From: Pithys albifrons albifrons
Taxonomy: Eukaryota; Chordata; Aves; Passeriformes; Thamnophilidae
Direction of reading: 5' to 3'
Length of the DNA: 64,000 nt
NCBI RefSeq assembly: GCF_047495875.1
Contig: NC_092462.1
Coordinates: 32,212,023 to 32,276,022, forward strand
Every line of letters begins with the position of its first letter. Positions within the stretch are counted from its first letter, which is position 1. Made by a program: the position numbers and the translations under genes. The notes beneath the pieces are model-generated. The model ran no database searches. It was not told the DNA's origin and saw nothing but the letters and a program-made list of their open reading frames with translations. Positions 26,701 through 36,791 of this stretch are shown here, piece by piece.

Positions 26701-27169
26701 TCAGAGGGATTCAGGGTTTTTCAATTAAAGCAATTTAAAAGATTTCCTAACAGCATTCCCATATAATTTTTACAACACTCCCACATGTACAGAAACTGAG
26801 ACCTTGTAGAAGACATTCTTTTAAATGTAACACAACATGCCATTTCTTCTTTTTCAACCAGGCTTTCAAAAAGCGGTAAATCTGCTTTCAAAACTAGTAA
26901 CTCGAGGCATAAAAGGGTAGATCTTTCTGTCCTGTCTGTGCTTCAGTTGCCTCCAGGCACTTCTTAGCTATTACCTGAACACAACAGTCAACTGAAATTT
27001 AACTCTTTTGCTGGGAGCAAAAGAAAAGCTAGAAAATCACCTATATTGGCAGAAAATTGAAGACAAATAGGTCTGTTCAGTATTGTTTGTACATAAAATG
27101 GCTATCAGACAAAGCCACTCAAAATCAAACAAAGGCAGCTTTCCAGGGACCTCTGAAGAACTCCATTCC

Positions 27170-27760
27170 CAGCTCCTGCTTGGGTTACAGTTCCCCACTC
27201 ACACCAGAGCAGCACACTCATTTGAGGGTTGGTTGGCATTTTCTAACCAATACTCAAAGCTCCTAATGGATGAAAACTCTACAGTGACTTGGGATAACTT
27301 GTTCCAGTGCTGTGCTACCTTTCCAGGGAAGATATTTTTCCTAATGTCCAATCTGATCCTTGTAAGCTCCAAATTCTAGCCATGATTTTTCTGTTGTGGA
27401 TTTTTCTGGGGTTTTTGTTGGGGTTTTTTAATGTTTTTTTTTTGGTTGGTTTGGGTTTTTTTTGTTTTATTTTGTTTTGGTTAGTGTTTTGTTTTCTTTT
27501 CTTTTTTTGTTTGTTTGTGGGGTTTTTCATGGGTTTTTGTTTGTTTGTTGGTTGGTTGGGGTTTTTTTCCAGGATTTGTTCTGGCTTAACACTCTCTACC
27601 CCTACCAAGAAGAGTTTAACTTGGCCACCTTAGAAACTGTTCTTGAAGCAACTGGAGGCCTGCTACAACTGTCTCACAGCCTTCTCTTCCCAAGACAAAA
27701 CAAGCCAAGACTCCTCACTGTCCACTGATTTCCTGCCTCCAACTAGGTGCCGAGACTTCA
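27170..27760 (-). mobile_element. Very old CR1 3' fragment F, split by a G/T-rich tract
   Basis: Blocks resembling the reversed CR1 3' region can be seen on the plus strand: ACTCAAAGCTCCTAATGGAT, TTGTTCCAGTGCTGTGC and CCTAATGTCCAATCTGATCC up to about 27385. After a G/T-rich tract (27384-27572) they resume as GGAGGCCTGCTACAACTG, AGCCTTCTCTTCCCAAGAC and AACAAGCC. The order and spacing fit a CR1 on the minus strand into which low-complexity sequence was inserted or expanded. Identity is low and the outer limits are uncertain; sequence to about 27850 might belong to it. Confidence 0.5.
27384..27572 (+). repeat. G/T-rich low-complexity tract
   Basis: About 190 bases almost devoid of A and C on the plus strand, built of irregular GGTTTTT, TTTGTTTG and GGTTGGTTGG units. 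In the PDGFC transcript (minus strand) it is A/C-rich. Open frames across it are composition artefacts (Phe, Leu, Gly, Trp on one strand; Lys, Asn, Pro on the other). Confidence 0.9.
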
Positions 27761-28102
27761 AGCCTGACCATCCCATTGATTTTCAACCCACCGAGCAAGC
27801 ACTTGGTTCTTACCAACCATTGTGCCTTAAGTACCAATGTTTCTGAAGCCCATAGGGTTCATCATCAACTTTCCAAGAAGTAAGAAAAGAAAACTTAATA
27901 TTTGCTTGCTGTATTTCCTAAGATAGCTTTCCTAAGCAGTATGGCTTGCAGCTCTTCTGGGATAAACTTCTTAAGACAGATCTAGACTTCTGAGGATTTT
28001 CCATTTTCAGTTGCTTTCATGATATAGCTACCTATATGAAACCTTGATTCTTCAGGTATTAGTAAGAAATTAGAGAGGGAAACAAGAACGTATCCATACA
28101 AA

Positions 28103-28120
28103 ATATATATATATATATAT
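28103..28120. repeat. (AT)9 microsatellite
   Basis: Nine uninterrupted AT units in intron 1. Confidence 0.97.
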
Positions 28121-28936
28121 GATTTGTTAACTATCAGAGCATGTTACATTCAACTTCTAACTAGTAATCTGATAATGCAGTTATTTGTTACCTAAACTAG
28201 CCAATGTAACAAATACAGTTTATAAATTATAATAATGATGTAAAGTAACAAAGTAGAAACATGCAGGAAAAATATTACATCTTGTTTACATTACTTCTCT
28301 CTCTGACATCCTTAACTCATACACTTGAAAAGGCATATGAAAAAATTCTAGTTCACACAACTCAAGATGAATGTATTGAGGACTGTATTTGTTTTTTTCT
28401 TAAATCCTACAATTTAACCTATTTGTTTTTTCTTCTGTTACTATTTTGAATTCAAACCTGTACTGTTACCTTAGGCACCGAATATCATACAATATTTCAC
28501 TGCTGGCTAAGTGTCTTTCTGCCTTTCACATTACGTGAAGGACTGAACACAGATGAAGTTAGCAGAGAATAAAGAGCTTTCTAATTGATCTTGAGGAACT
28601 CTCAGTTTTGTCAGCAGGCCCAACAGGGAAGGACAAAAGGAAGAAAAAGAAAGAGGGGAGAGAGGAGTATTAAAGAAAAAAAAAAGCAACAGAGTGTAGA
28701 ACTGCAATAACAGATATAATAAAGTTTCCAAACAGCTATGTGACTTAACATCTTGCAGAAGATAACCATGACTAATTCACTAATCATACACTAACAAACC
28801 TTTTCTGATCCCAAATTGTATCAGGAAACAAAAATGAGTTTATTCACTTGTATATAAAGTATTCAAGTATTTCACCAGCATTTCTCCTAGTACTCTGGCT
28901 TCTGCTCAAAGAAGAGGATGGCAATTAAACAGGGTT

Positions 28937-28949
28937 GGGGGGGGGGGGG
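28937..28949. repeat. Run of 13 G
   Basis: Thirteen G in a row on the plus strand (C in the PDGFC transcript), followed shortly by GTGTGTGTG. Confidence 0.95.
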
Positions 28950-30358
28950 AAGTTTGTGTGTGTATGCACAGTAAATCTTGCATTAAAAGCAACCTCTATT
29001 GAGATCTGTTTTCAGACCAAACTCTTTTGGAAGGCAGTCTTTACTGTGAACTTCTCAATATCTTTTAAAACTAGATAAATACTACATTTTAGCCAAGATA
29101 AAGAATTCCTTTTACTAAGTGTTAGATGAGGTAACTTTTTGGTGCTATCACTTGCTCAAAGATCCAATTATTCTAGAGTGTTCGAATAAGCACTTATTCC
29201 AATGTCCACAGGTAAAGTCTTGCTATGCAGGAATCAATATTAAAGCTCCTGCTGACTTGAATATGAAAGGAATTCCATCTATACTAAATACATAAGCCTC
29301 CTAGAATTATTTTATGATAGACTGATCTGCTTTCTTTATTCTGAAATAAATAGGATTATTAGTATATTGCATAATCATAAAACAAATGCATGTTCGGGTC
29401 ATTCAAAAATTAACAAAGAGCTCTGGAATATGACAATCTGTAATTAAACTCATAAGTAACATCCTTCTTTACTCTTACAGATAAAGAAAATTGTCAAGCT
29501 TGTCCTTTTGTATTTTTTCACATTTGTTCTTGTCTCAGGGGTTTTTTTCCTAATAAAATTATTATATGGTAAGTAACTATCACACAACATACAGACTTGA
29601 GTCAAAGATTGCTCCATATCTCTGTCCTCTATTTCAAGTGACCTGAAGTCATCTCAGACAAAAAAGGCAAACACTTATGGAAAGAAAATTCTGGCCTCTT
29701 CCCTCAACCAATATTCGTCAGATATTTAAGAAATTAATCCCAATACATGAGTTGTTCTGAAGGTGCAAATATAAAGAGAGGAAGAAAGTGTTTCTGGCAA
29801 AAAGTGCTGTGGAATTTTTATAGACATTATATTTAATTCCAGGGTGATCTATTTGTAGGTGCCCAGCCATACAGAAATACAAAGGTATTAGCAACTAAGA
29901 TCATACACATTTAAAATTAAAAAAAAAACCTCTTTGCTAAATACAGGCAGCATAAAACAGTGAGAAGCTAATCTGATTTCATATCTGTACCTTGCATGCA
30001 AGAAGAAAACACATCCTGCTATCAGTGATGCCCAAATTTTAATTTAAAATACTACTGTCTGAAGAAATATACTTTGAGAGAAGAATGATTCTTAGTTTCT
30101 GCTTTTCATAAGTCATATATGGCTTGAACAACAGCCAAGCATTTGACCATCATCTCTATGTCATTACTATATTAGACACAGTAGAAGAATCCCTCCCAGC
30201 TCACCAGTCAGGATGAATAAGATACAACTAAAAATACCTGTTGTATGCACAGAGAAAGAACAGCTGTTAAACTTTCATTTTTCTTCACTTTAAATGATTT
30301 ACAATTCATTTACATTTACAGTATGGACTCTGAATGCCAAAGTAGTATCTGAAAATGT

Positions 30359-30378
30359 CACACACACACACACACACA
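30359..30378. repeat. (CA)10 microsatellite
   Basis: Ten CA units followed by CCCC and ACC units. In the PDGFC pre-mRNA this is a UG repeat. Confidence 0.97.
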
Positions 30379-30849
30379 CCCCACCACCACTAAAAAAATA
30401 CCCAAAAAACAAACAACAAAATGGAAGGAGAAAGAGTGGAAAGGAGAGAAGAGTTTGGAGAGGAAAAGGAAATCCTTCTGAGTGGATCACTCCCCCTACC
30501 ATTGCAAGGATTGGCAGATAGTAAACAGCTCCACAATCAACAATATCCAGGGCATACAACAGATGTAATCAGCCTAAATACCTGACCTTCACTCACCAGT
30601 AGTGTGAGGTCATCACAACTTCCCCATCTTTCTACAACAAGACTTCTTTTTTGTTTTCTGCTGTATTCCAGGGCATCAGTCTGCTACATAATAATTTCTG
30701 AGTTTTCTATTTCCTTTTTTCTCTTCCCCTGCAGAAGGGGGAAGTGTTTTACATAATCTCCACTCATAGGTCCCTCTATGGAAAATTATGTCGATAGATA
30801 CTGAAAATTGTTGAAGCTGAAACAAAGCCTAACAGTATACAGTGATGTA

Positions 30850-31099
30850 TCCCTTTTCCAGGTGCATCCTGTGGAAGGCCAGAATATCAGGTTCAGTCTT
30901 CTTTAGTGTGTGTGGCTCGTCTTCGCGAACAAAGATTTGGGAAGGGCTGTCCCCACGTGGGTGTGCCCTTCCAGCCTGCGCAGTGGATTTTAGGTGAGGC
31001 TCAGCGTGCGCAGAACTGGCCCCACCGTTTAAGTCCTGAGGTTCATCTGCCACGGCCGAGTGAGCTTGGACAGTGCCAGTGAAGTCCTCAGGACTAGAA
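30850..31099 (-). other. GC-rich body downstream of the 5S-derived head
   Basis: This directly follows the 5S 3' end on the minus strand, with no T-run between them. The stretch is markedly richer in G, C and CpG than the surrounding intron, most clearly at 30915-31095, and carries a strong imperfect hairpin at 30940-30972. A 95-codon frame (31116 to 30829) runs through the 5S-body junction but has no recognisable domain. I do not recognise the body as a tRNA-derived or CR1-derived SINE part. It may be the body of a 5S-headed SINE or unrelated transcript sequence joined to 5S during retroposition. Its low-coordinate limit is uncertain. Confidence 0.55.
30940..30972. other. Imperfect 33-nt inverted repeat around an E-box
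   Basis: GGAAGGGC (30940-30947) pairs with GCCCTTCC (30965-30972), and between them lies the perfect palindrome CCCACGTGGG (30952-30961) containing CACGTG. The two spacers, TGTC and TGT, would form a small internal loop. It lies inside the GC-rich body of the 5S-derived unit. Confidence 0.85.
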
Positions 31100-31192
31100 C
31101 CTACAGCACCCGGCATTTCCCAGGAGGTCTCCCATCCAAGTACTAATCCGGGGCTGACCCTGCTTAGCTTCCGAGATCTGGCAGGATCGGAT
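31100..31192 (-). pseudogene. 5S rRNA-derived sequence, 5'-truncated
   Basis: Read on the minus strand, this matches vertebrate 5S rRNA from about nucleotide 28 to the 3' end. Recognisable blocks are GATCTCGGAAGCTAAGCAGG, which contains the box A internal promoter; TTAGTACTTGGATGGGAGAC, which contains the box C promoter region; and CCTGGGAA followed by CCGGGTGCTGTAGG at the 3' end. Differences from the functional gene include TGCCAG for the CGTCTG region, CAGCCCCGGA for CGGGCCTGGT, and CTCC for CGCC. The first roughly 27 nucleotides are missing or unrecognisable, and no T-run terminator follows directly. It is a retroposed pseudogene or the head of a 5S-derived SINE, not a working 5S gene. 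Confidence 0.9.
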
Positions 31193-34100
31193 GCTTCTTT
31201 AGTAATGAAGAGGTAAAATGAGTATCCCTGAATGATAACAAAGCTCAGAAAGGGAAAAGGTTTTAAAAGCTACTTACCCAGGCTTTAACAAACACATGAT
31301 TAAAATGGTGTGGGATAGAAGGAATTGCAAGTCTCCTTGGGAAACTACAACTTGCTATACATGAAAATGTCAGTAGAAAAGACATACAGTAAGATTTAAT
31401 GCTGAGACAGACAAGGAAGCAAACACAAACAGTAAGCCAGGAAACCAGGGAAAGGTTTTCCCACTTGAAAATATTTATACCCAATAAGAGATAAAAAAGT
31501 TATTTATTTACTTTATGAAGAAGAAAAATATAAGTATTTTCAAAATTTTATGTGTACAGGAGGTTTGGGTGAAGAAACAGTAGCGAGTACTTTCAAATAT
31601 ATATCTTTCCAATTCTTCTCAAAATAGTTGTTAGTTTTTTCCTATGGGAACTGATTTAGAAAAGCTTTGAAAAATATAACTTTATTCTTAAATGTAAACA
31701 AACATCAGCAGAAAGTATAACTGAAAATAGTGTCTATGGCAGTAACAGAGACTCAAGTGAACATAAAAAACATCACGTGTAAATGCTCAAGCCCAGCACT
31801 TCTACTTTGTTTCCAATTTTATTATGACAGCTCTTCCAAGCTACATTCAAAATTAGCTTTGCGAGTACTAGAGACCACACACATGCCCACATGGTATCAG
31901 TCAGTCTGTCTTGAAAAGCTGTACATACCAGCTGAGGTAGGAAGGGATGGGAAAACAGAGCAGTATTACCCTGATTTTCCAGACTCCGCATGGCACAGAC
32001 TGGTTACAAGTGCAAGAAGATAACTTTAACAAAACAATGAAGTTAACCCGGATCTCCTTTCATCTCAGTTAAAAGCCTTAGTTTCAATGCCATTATCTTA
32101 AAACCTCCTTGGATCTCATTTTCTAATACTAGCTATTGCTCTCCATATGCTTTTAAATGTATGTGATTCATGTCCTTTACAGAAGAAACTCTTTAAAATC
32201 CAGCCCATTTGAAATTTTCACTTCTTGAGTCTTAAGTGAGACTTTGCTGAAAAGCAAGACTTAATTTTATTATGCCCCTTTTCTTTATGGTTCCTTCAGT
32301 TTATATTGTGCAGCACTTGTTAAAAGCAGATACTAGTAAACATTTGGGAAAAAGATTATCCATGGTCCTTGTGGAATTCAGTCTGAATAAATAGACTCTA
32401 TGGATACGGTATGTGTTAAACAGCTCTCTCTCATATTAGGTATTATTCACAGTGAAAAAAATAACCCCATTCTGATTATGTTTCAAGAGGTGGGGAGAAG
32501 AAAAAAGAAAAAGAAAGAAAAAAAAAAGGGAGATAAAGCCACTACCCTAATCTTTAGAAATACAAGCTCTGAAATGCTTTAGTTTGCTTTTTCCATTGTT
32601 TTGCTATTTGTATGGGGTTAATTTTTTTAATTCCTCACACAGTAAGGTACTTCACAAATATAACAATTCAAATACTTACAAAGAATTTCAGTCATATTCA
32701 ACATTCTGAAAAAAAACTGTTGCTGAAGACCATTTTGAAAAGCATTACTGCTAACATTTTTATTCAACAAATTAGTGATGAAATCATGGAAGAGGGGACA
32801 TAAAAGAGAATCAAAGATTTAATGATTTGTGCCCTGCAACTAAAGGTGTGACTGTAGCACATATAGGGTTAGCTTTAATTACAAAGCAAGAGTAACTATA
32901 AGCATTAAGTCCTTATGGCATTCAGTTCACTGTCAAAAAATCAGAGGCTCCTAAGCAAACTACAAAGTTTGTGCCAAACTTTAAGTACAGAAATGTCATT
33001 GCTACTGGAGACTCCAAAAGCCAGTTTAATGCTGCCTCAGGCTTGCATCACATATACACAGTATGTACCTCCAGCATATCCTTATGTTAAAAAGGTAAGA
33101 GAAACAAAGAAAGTACAAAAAAAGAAATCATTTAGTATAACTTCATGTATTTTCTGATCTGGACTACACTACACTTAAAAATTCAGAGAAAAAAATTACA
33201 TCTTTAGTGTCCATTAAAGCAAAAAATATTTTAGCTTCTATTAGCCTGCTAAAACAAAGCTTTTAGAATAATATAATGTCTTTATCTCATTAAAATTTGA
33301 TGGCTAGAAGATGATTTTGCAGAATGTGGTCATGCAATATCAATACAGATTTACAGAGATGAATGCAATGCAACTGTTATTGAACCTGAAGACCTTCAGG
33401 CAGACAGAGTTCAACACAAAATCAAACTTCAAACCCTCATTTCTAGTACCTTTGCATGGAAGGTAAATCATGCAACACTAGAAAAGTACTCTTCCATAAC
33501 AGGTTTTGCATGTCTAGAAGCAATTCAGAAAGGCAGCAATAAGTCCAGCTACAGCAGACAGTCTGTCTTTCTGCAAGGAGAAAATGAGAGAGTTTGTACT
33601 GTATAGTATCACCGTATGGAGGAATAATGCTTTTTACAACTCTGGTAACAGGTATCTCTGATCCTGCTGGCTATTGAACTTATGTACACATGAAAACCAA
33701 GGATATTTTTTACAGACAGTCCACAATGATAAGCTTTTCATACTTAGATTAATTGATGAGATTTTTCTTAGGATAGGATAAATTTTCTAGCCTCAGCAAG
33801 AGAACTCTTGACATTTTCTCTGACTTTAAATGAGTAAAATACTTGCCATTTCCAGGTAATTGCAAGTGGCATGAGCCTAATGGATCATTCAGCCTTTACT
33901 CTTAAGGGAAGTTGGAAGAACAATAACGTCACATTTACAAAAAATTTATCCTTATTTTACTCTGATCTTTGTATTTTTCCAAAGACCATAAATGCACAAT
34001 AAAGCATCCATAAGAGATCTGTATCCCACAGTCTTAAGTATTGAATGTGCTATTATATATAAAACCACTTCCAAAAGATCCTTTTGCTAATCTAGCACAG

Positions 34101-36791
34101 CAGGTGTCTGAGAAGAATTAACAGCAGGGCCCAAGCACCATCACAGGCACAAATTATGCCACTAAAAAGATTATATGCAGTGTTGTCATCTTCAGAAACA
34201 TACTGGTATACCAACTTAGGCTTCATTCCCTAGAGCTGCCATTGTTCACCTTATTTCATTTGCTAACTTATGATTTTTTTTATTCACATATAATTTATTA
34301 CTTATTTAACACATGAAGTTCAAGCTTTTATCACTAGATCATTTATTATTTTTCCTACCTACCTTTAATATAAAAAACTTCTTACGGAGTTATGTTAAAC
34401 CCAAGATCAAGAAGCCCTATATAGGCTGAAAAAATCTTCACAGTTGTAAAATGAAAAGTGACACTCTTGCATCACTCCAATATCCCTAGTTTCAGACAAG
34501 TTTCCCAATTTTCAACATTTTTAAAACTATACAAGTTTTAAAACTTCAGAACTTTTAAAACTGTCTGTCTGTGATTTTCCCAAGGGTTTTTGGCAATCCT
34601 GTGCAGAGATTCCTTTAACATAATTTGTTCAATCAGCATTGCATTAAAAGCTACTGTTCAGCTTGAAATTCAGCATGAGAGGTACGTCGCTTTCCACAAC
34701 AGTCTTATCCTCAGTGTTATTTGGGATAATATGCAGCCAGATCTGTCACTTTACCTTTTTAGAAACTTTACCCATTGCCAAAGCATCCATACCACTCTTT
34801 AGTATTCTTCAGATTCTTTGGAAAACACAGCAGGGTATAGGAGGGTTGAGGGAAACTAGTGCTTAAAATGTGTTTTGCACAATGCCCTTGCAGTTGTGGA
34901 AAACATGAAAGCAGCATGAAAGGGAGTCAGTCTCTTGGTAGGGAAGCTTGAAGAGTGCTCAGAGGAGACTGGCTACAGTTTAGTCAGCTTTGGTCTAAGA
35001 GTCAATGGTAGAACAAATAGTGACACACCCGAGTAGCGCCTTCTTGTCCAATATAGGTATTGGAAACCCATCTGCCCAGCAGTAAATAAGAGCTGCTTCT
35101 CTGATAATTTTTCCTAGGCCAAGTAATCTAGGCCAGGATACTTGATGAAAACCACTTTCTTCACTCACTTTTCAGAAGGCGTTTTGGATGCCAGTTTTTG
35201 CTGAGTCTGTATTCTCATTTAAACTCATTGAGGGGGAAGGTAGAACTATAAATTCACAGGCACAGAATCACATTTCTTAACTGCAGTATGGACAACTGGA
35301 ATTCAAAGTTCACATCAAATCACACAAGTCTCAAGGCAAAGAATAAATTACATCCCAGGACTCTATTTACTGAAACAACTTAAATAGAAAGCATTTTGCC
35401 CTAGTTACACTTGTAGTCTCTATAGAATGATTCAACTGTTAAACTTCATATTGCAATTGTAAAAGAGAATTATATCTTTTAAAACAGAAGAAAACTATAG
35501 CAACTCCAATGAAATGAAATTTTGACTTATGTTAAAGCACTGCATTTTTGCAGGGCATAGCAGCAAGTTACTATATGGAAAAGAACGGCTTTTATTAAGA
35601 ACAGCATCTTGATGCACACTTAATTTATAATTTTATGCCTAAGAATTCCAATGCCTCTTCAACAGAAGACATTTATTAACAGTTTATTAACAGTAGGTAA
35701 AGCCAGTATTTCAATTGCAAAACAAACAAGAGAGGGATATCAAGACCTCAAGCTTATGCTGTCATGTATATTAGAATGAACAAAACCAATTAATACATGC
35801 ATAATCTTATCCAGCACTGCAATTAATGGGGCATCTGAATCCCTTGGTGATAAATGGTCTATGATAGCTAAATACATATATCTTGCACACGATGCCTGAA
35901 GAATTAAGAAAATACTTTTCATATCTAATCAGTTCTCCTTTGCAGAATTTTAGCAGTATCAGCGTCTACAAACTTTGATGGTCAATAATTTTGATTACTT
36001 ACTCCACCATGAAAAAGAATTCTATACACATAGAATGTGTAAAACAAATCTGAAACTTGTTAATTCAGTGCTTACTGAAATTTCTAGCTGTGTTAATCTC
36101 ATCTTCTTATTTACAAGCACTTTAGCTAAAGTCTATTTTGCACAAATTAAAAACAAAAAATAACAAATAGAAAGGTCCAAAGTGTTATGGCAGCTCTACT
36201 GTTTGAAACTCAGATCTTGAAGTTAAGATTATAATGTCTTACAGGTAAAGTCTTGTCTGCACATCAAAGACTCACTGCTGTAAAGAAATATTATTGTACT
36301 TTTTGAGGACTTATTTCTCACTACTCGATTTGAAAGAATTGATCAATTTACCTCTTGCTGTCTGCAGTTTAAGTTAATAGAATTTAGATTTGCAGTCTTA
36401 GAATGATGAAGTTAGCTTTTGAGAACATTATTCTCTAAGGTTATTTTAAAATATGGGGATTATATGCAATTTTTGTTAGGATGTACAAAAAAAATCAAGC
36501 AAGGCACAGAGAATTTTTTTTTAATCCAGAAATATTTTAATTTCCGCTTACTTAGGTGTAGCTGTTGAGCAAATCTCAGGGCTTCAGAGGTTGAAGAGCA
36601 GAGAAGGAGGACTGGTATTTCATGGTATTACCTATTTGCATACAACCAAATGCTATTGAATAGCTGATTTCAATGTAGGTGTAATAGGTTTTGTAAGGTG
36701 AGAAAAAGTTTCAAACTAAATTGAGGTATTACTGTTTAAAGAAAGGCTGAACCACCAGTGATTAAAAAATGTACTTAATTTTAAAACATGG
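31193..36791. other. Unique intron 1 sequence, no gene recognised
   Basis: AT-rich intron between the 5S-derived unit and CR1 copy B. There is an A/G-rich stretch at about 32490-32535. Short frames only, none with recognisable content. Confidence 0.6.

Larger units (their letters stand above)
23172..27169. other. Unique intron 1 sequence, no gene recognised
   Basis: AT-rich intron directly upstream of exon 2. It contains a 17-base A run with a second A-rich run at 25566-25599 and a 16-bp tandem duplication at 26669-26700. Two overlapping plus-strand frames at 23429-23815 have fairly ordinary amino-acid composition but no recognisable domain. Confidence 0.6.
27761..30849. other. Unique intron 1 sequence with microsatellites
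   Basis: AT-rich, no gene recognised. It holds (AT)9 at 28103-28120, a run of 13 G at 28937-28949 followed by a short GT run, and (CA)10 at 30359-30378. Confidence 0.6.

Noticed and set aside
27307..27728. Hydrophobic plus-strand frames and Lys/Asn/Pro-rich minus-strand frame
   Set aside because: Produced by the G/T-rich tract; repetitive Phe/Leu/Gly/Trp or Lys/Asn/Pro composition with no real gene signal.
30829..31116. 95-codon minus-strand gene across the 5S-body junction
   Set aside because: The start codon lies inside 5S-derived sequence and the product has no recognisable domain; best explained as a chance frame in GC-rich DNA.
31100..31192. A functional 5S rRNA gene
   Set aside because: The first roughly 27 nucleotides are missing, several substitutions hit the central part, and no T-run terminator follows the 3' end.
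30850..31192. AmnSINE1 or another named SINE
   Set aside because: The 5S head fits the class, but I could not see a tRNA-like box A/box B pair or a Deu-type domain in the body, so no family name is given.
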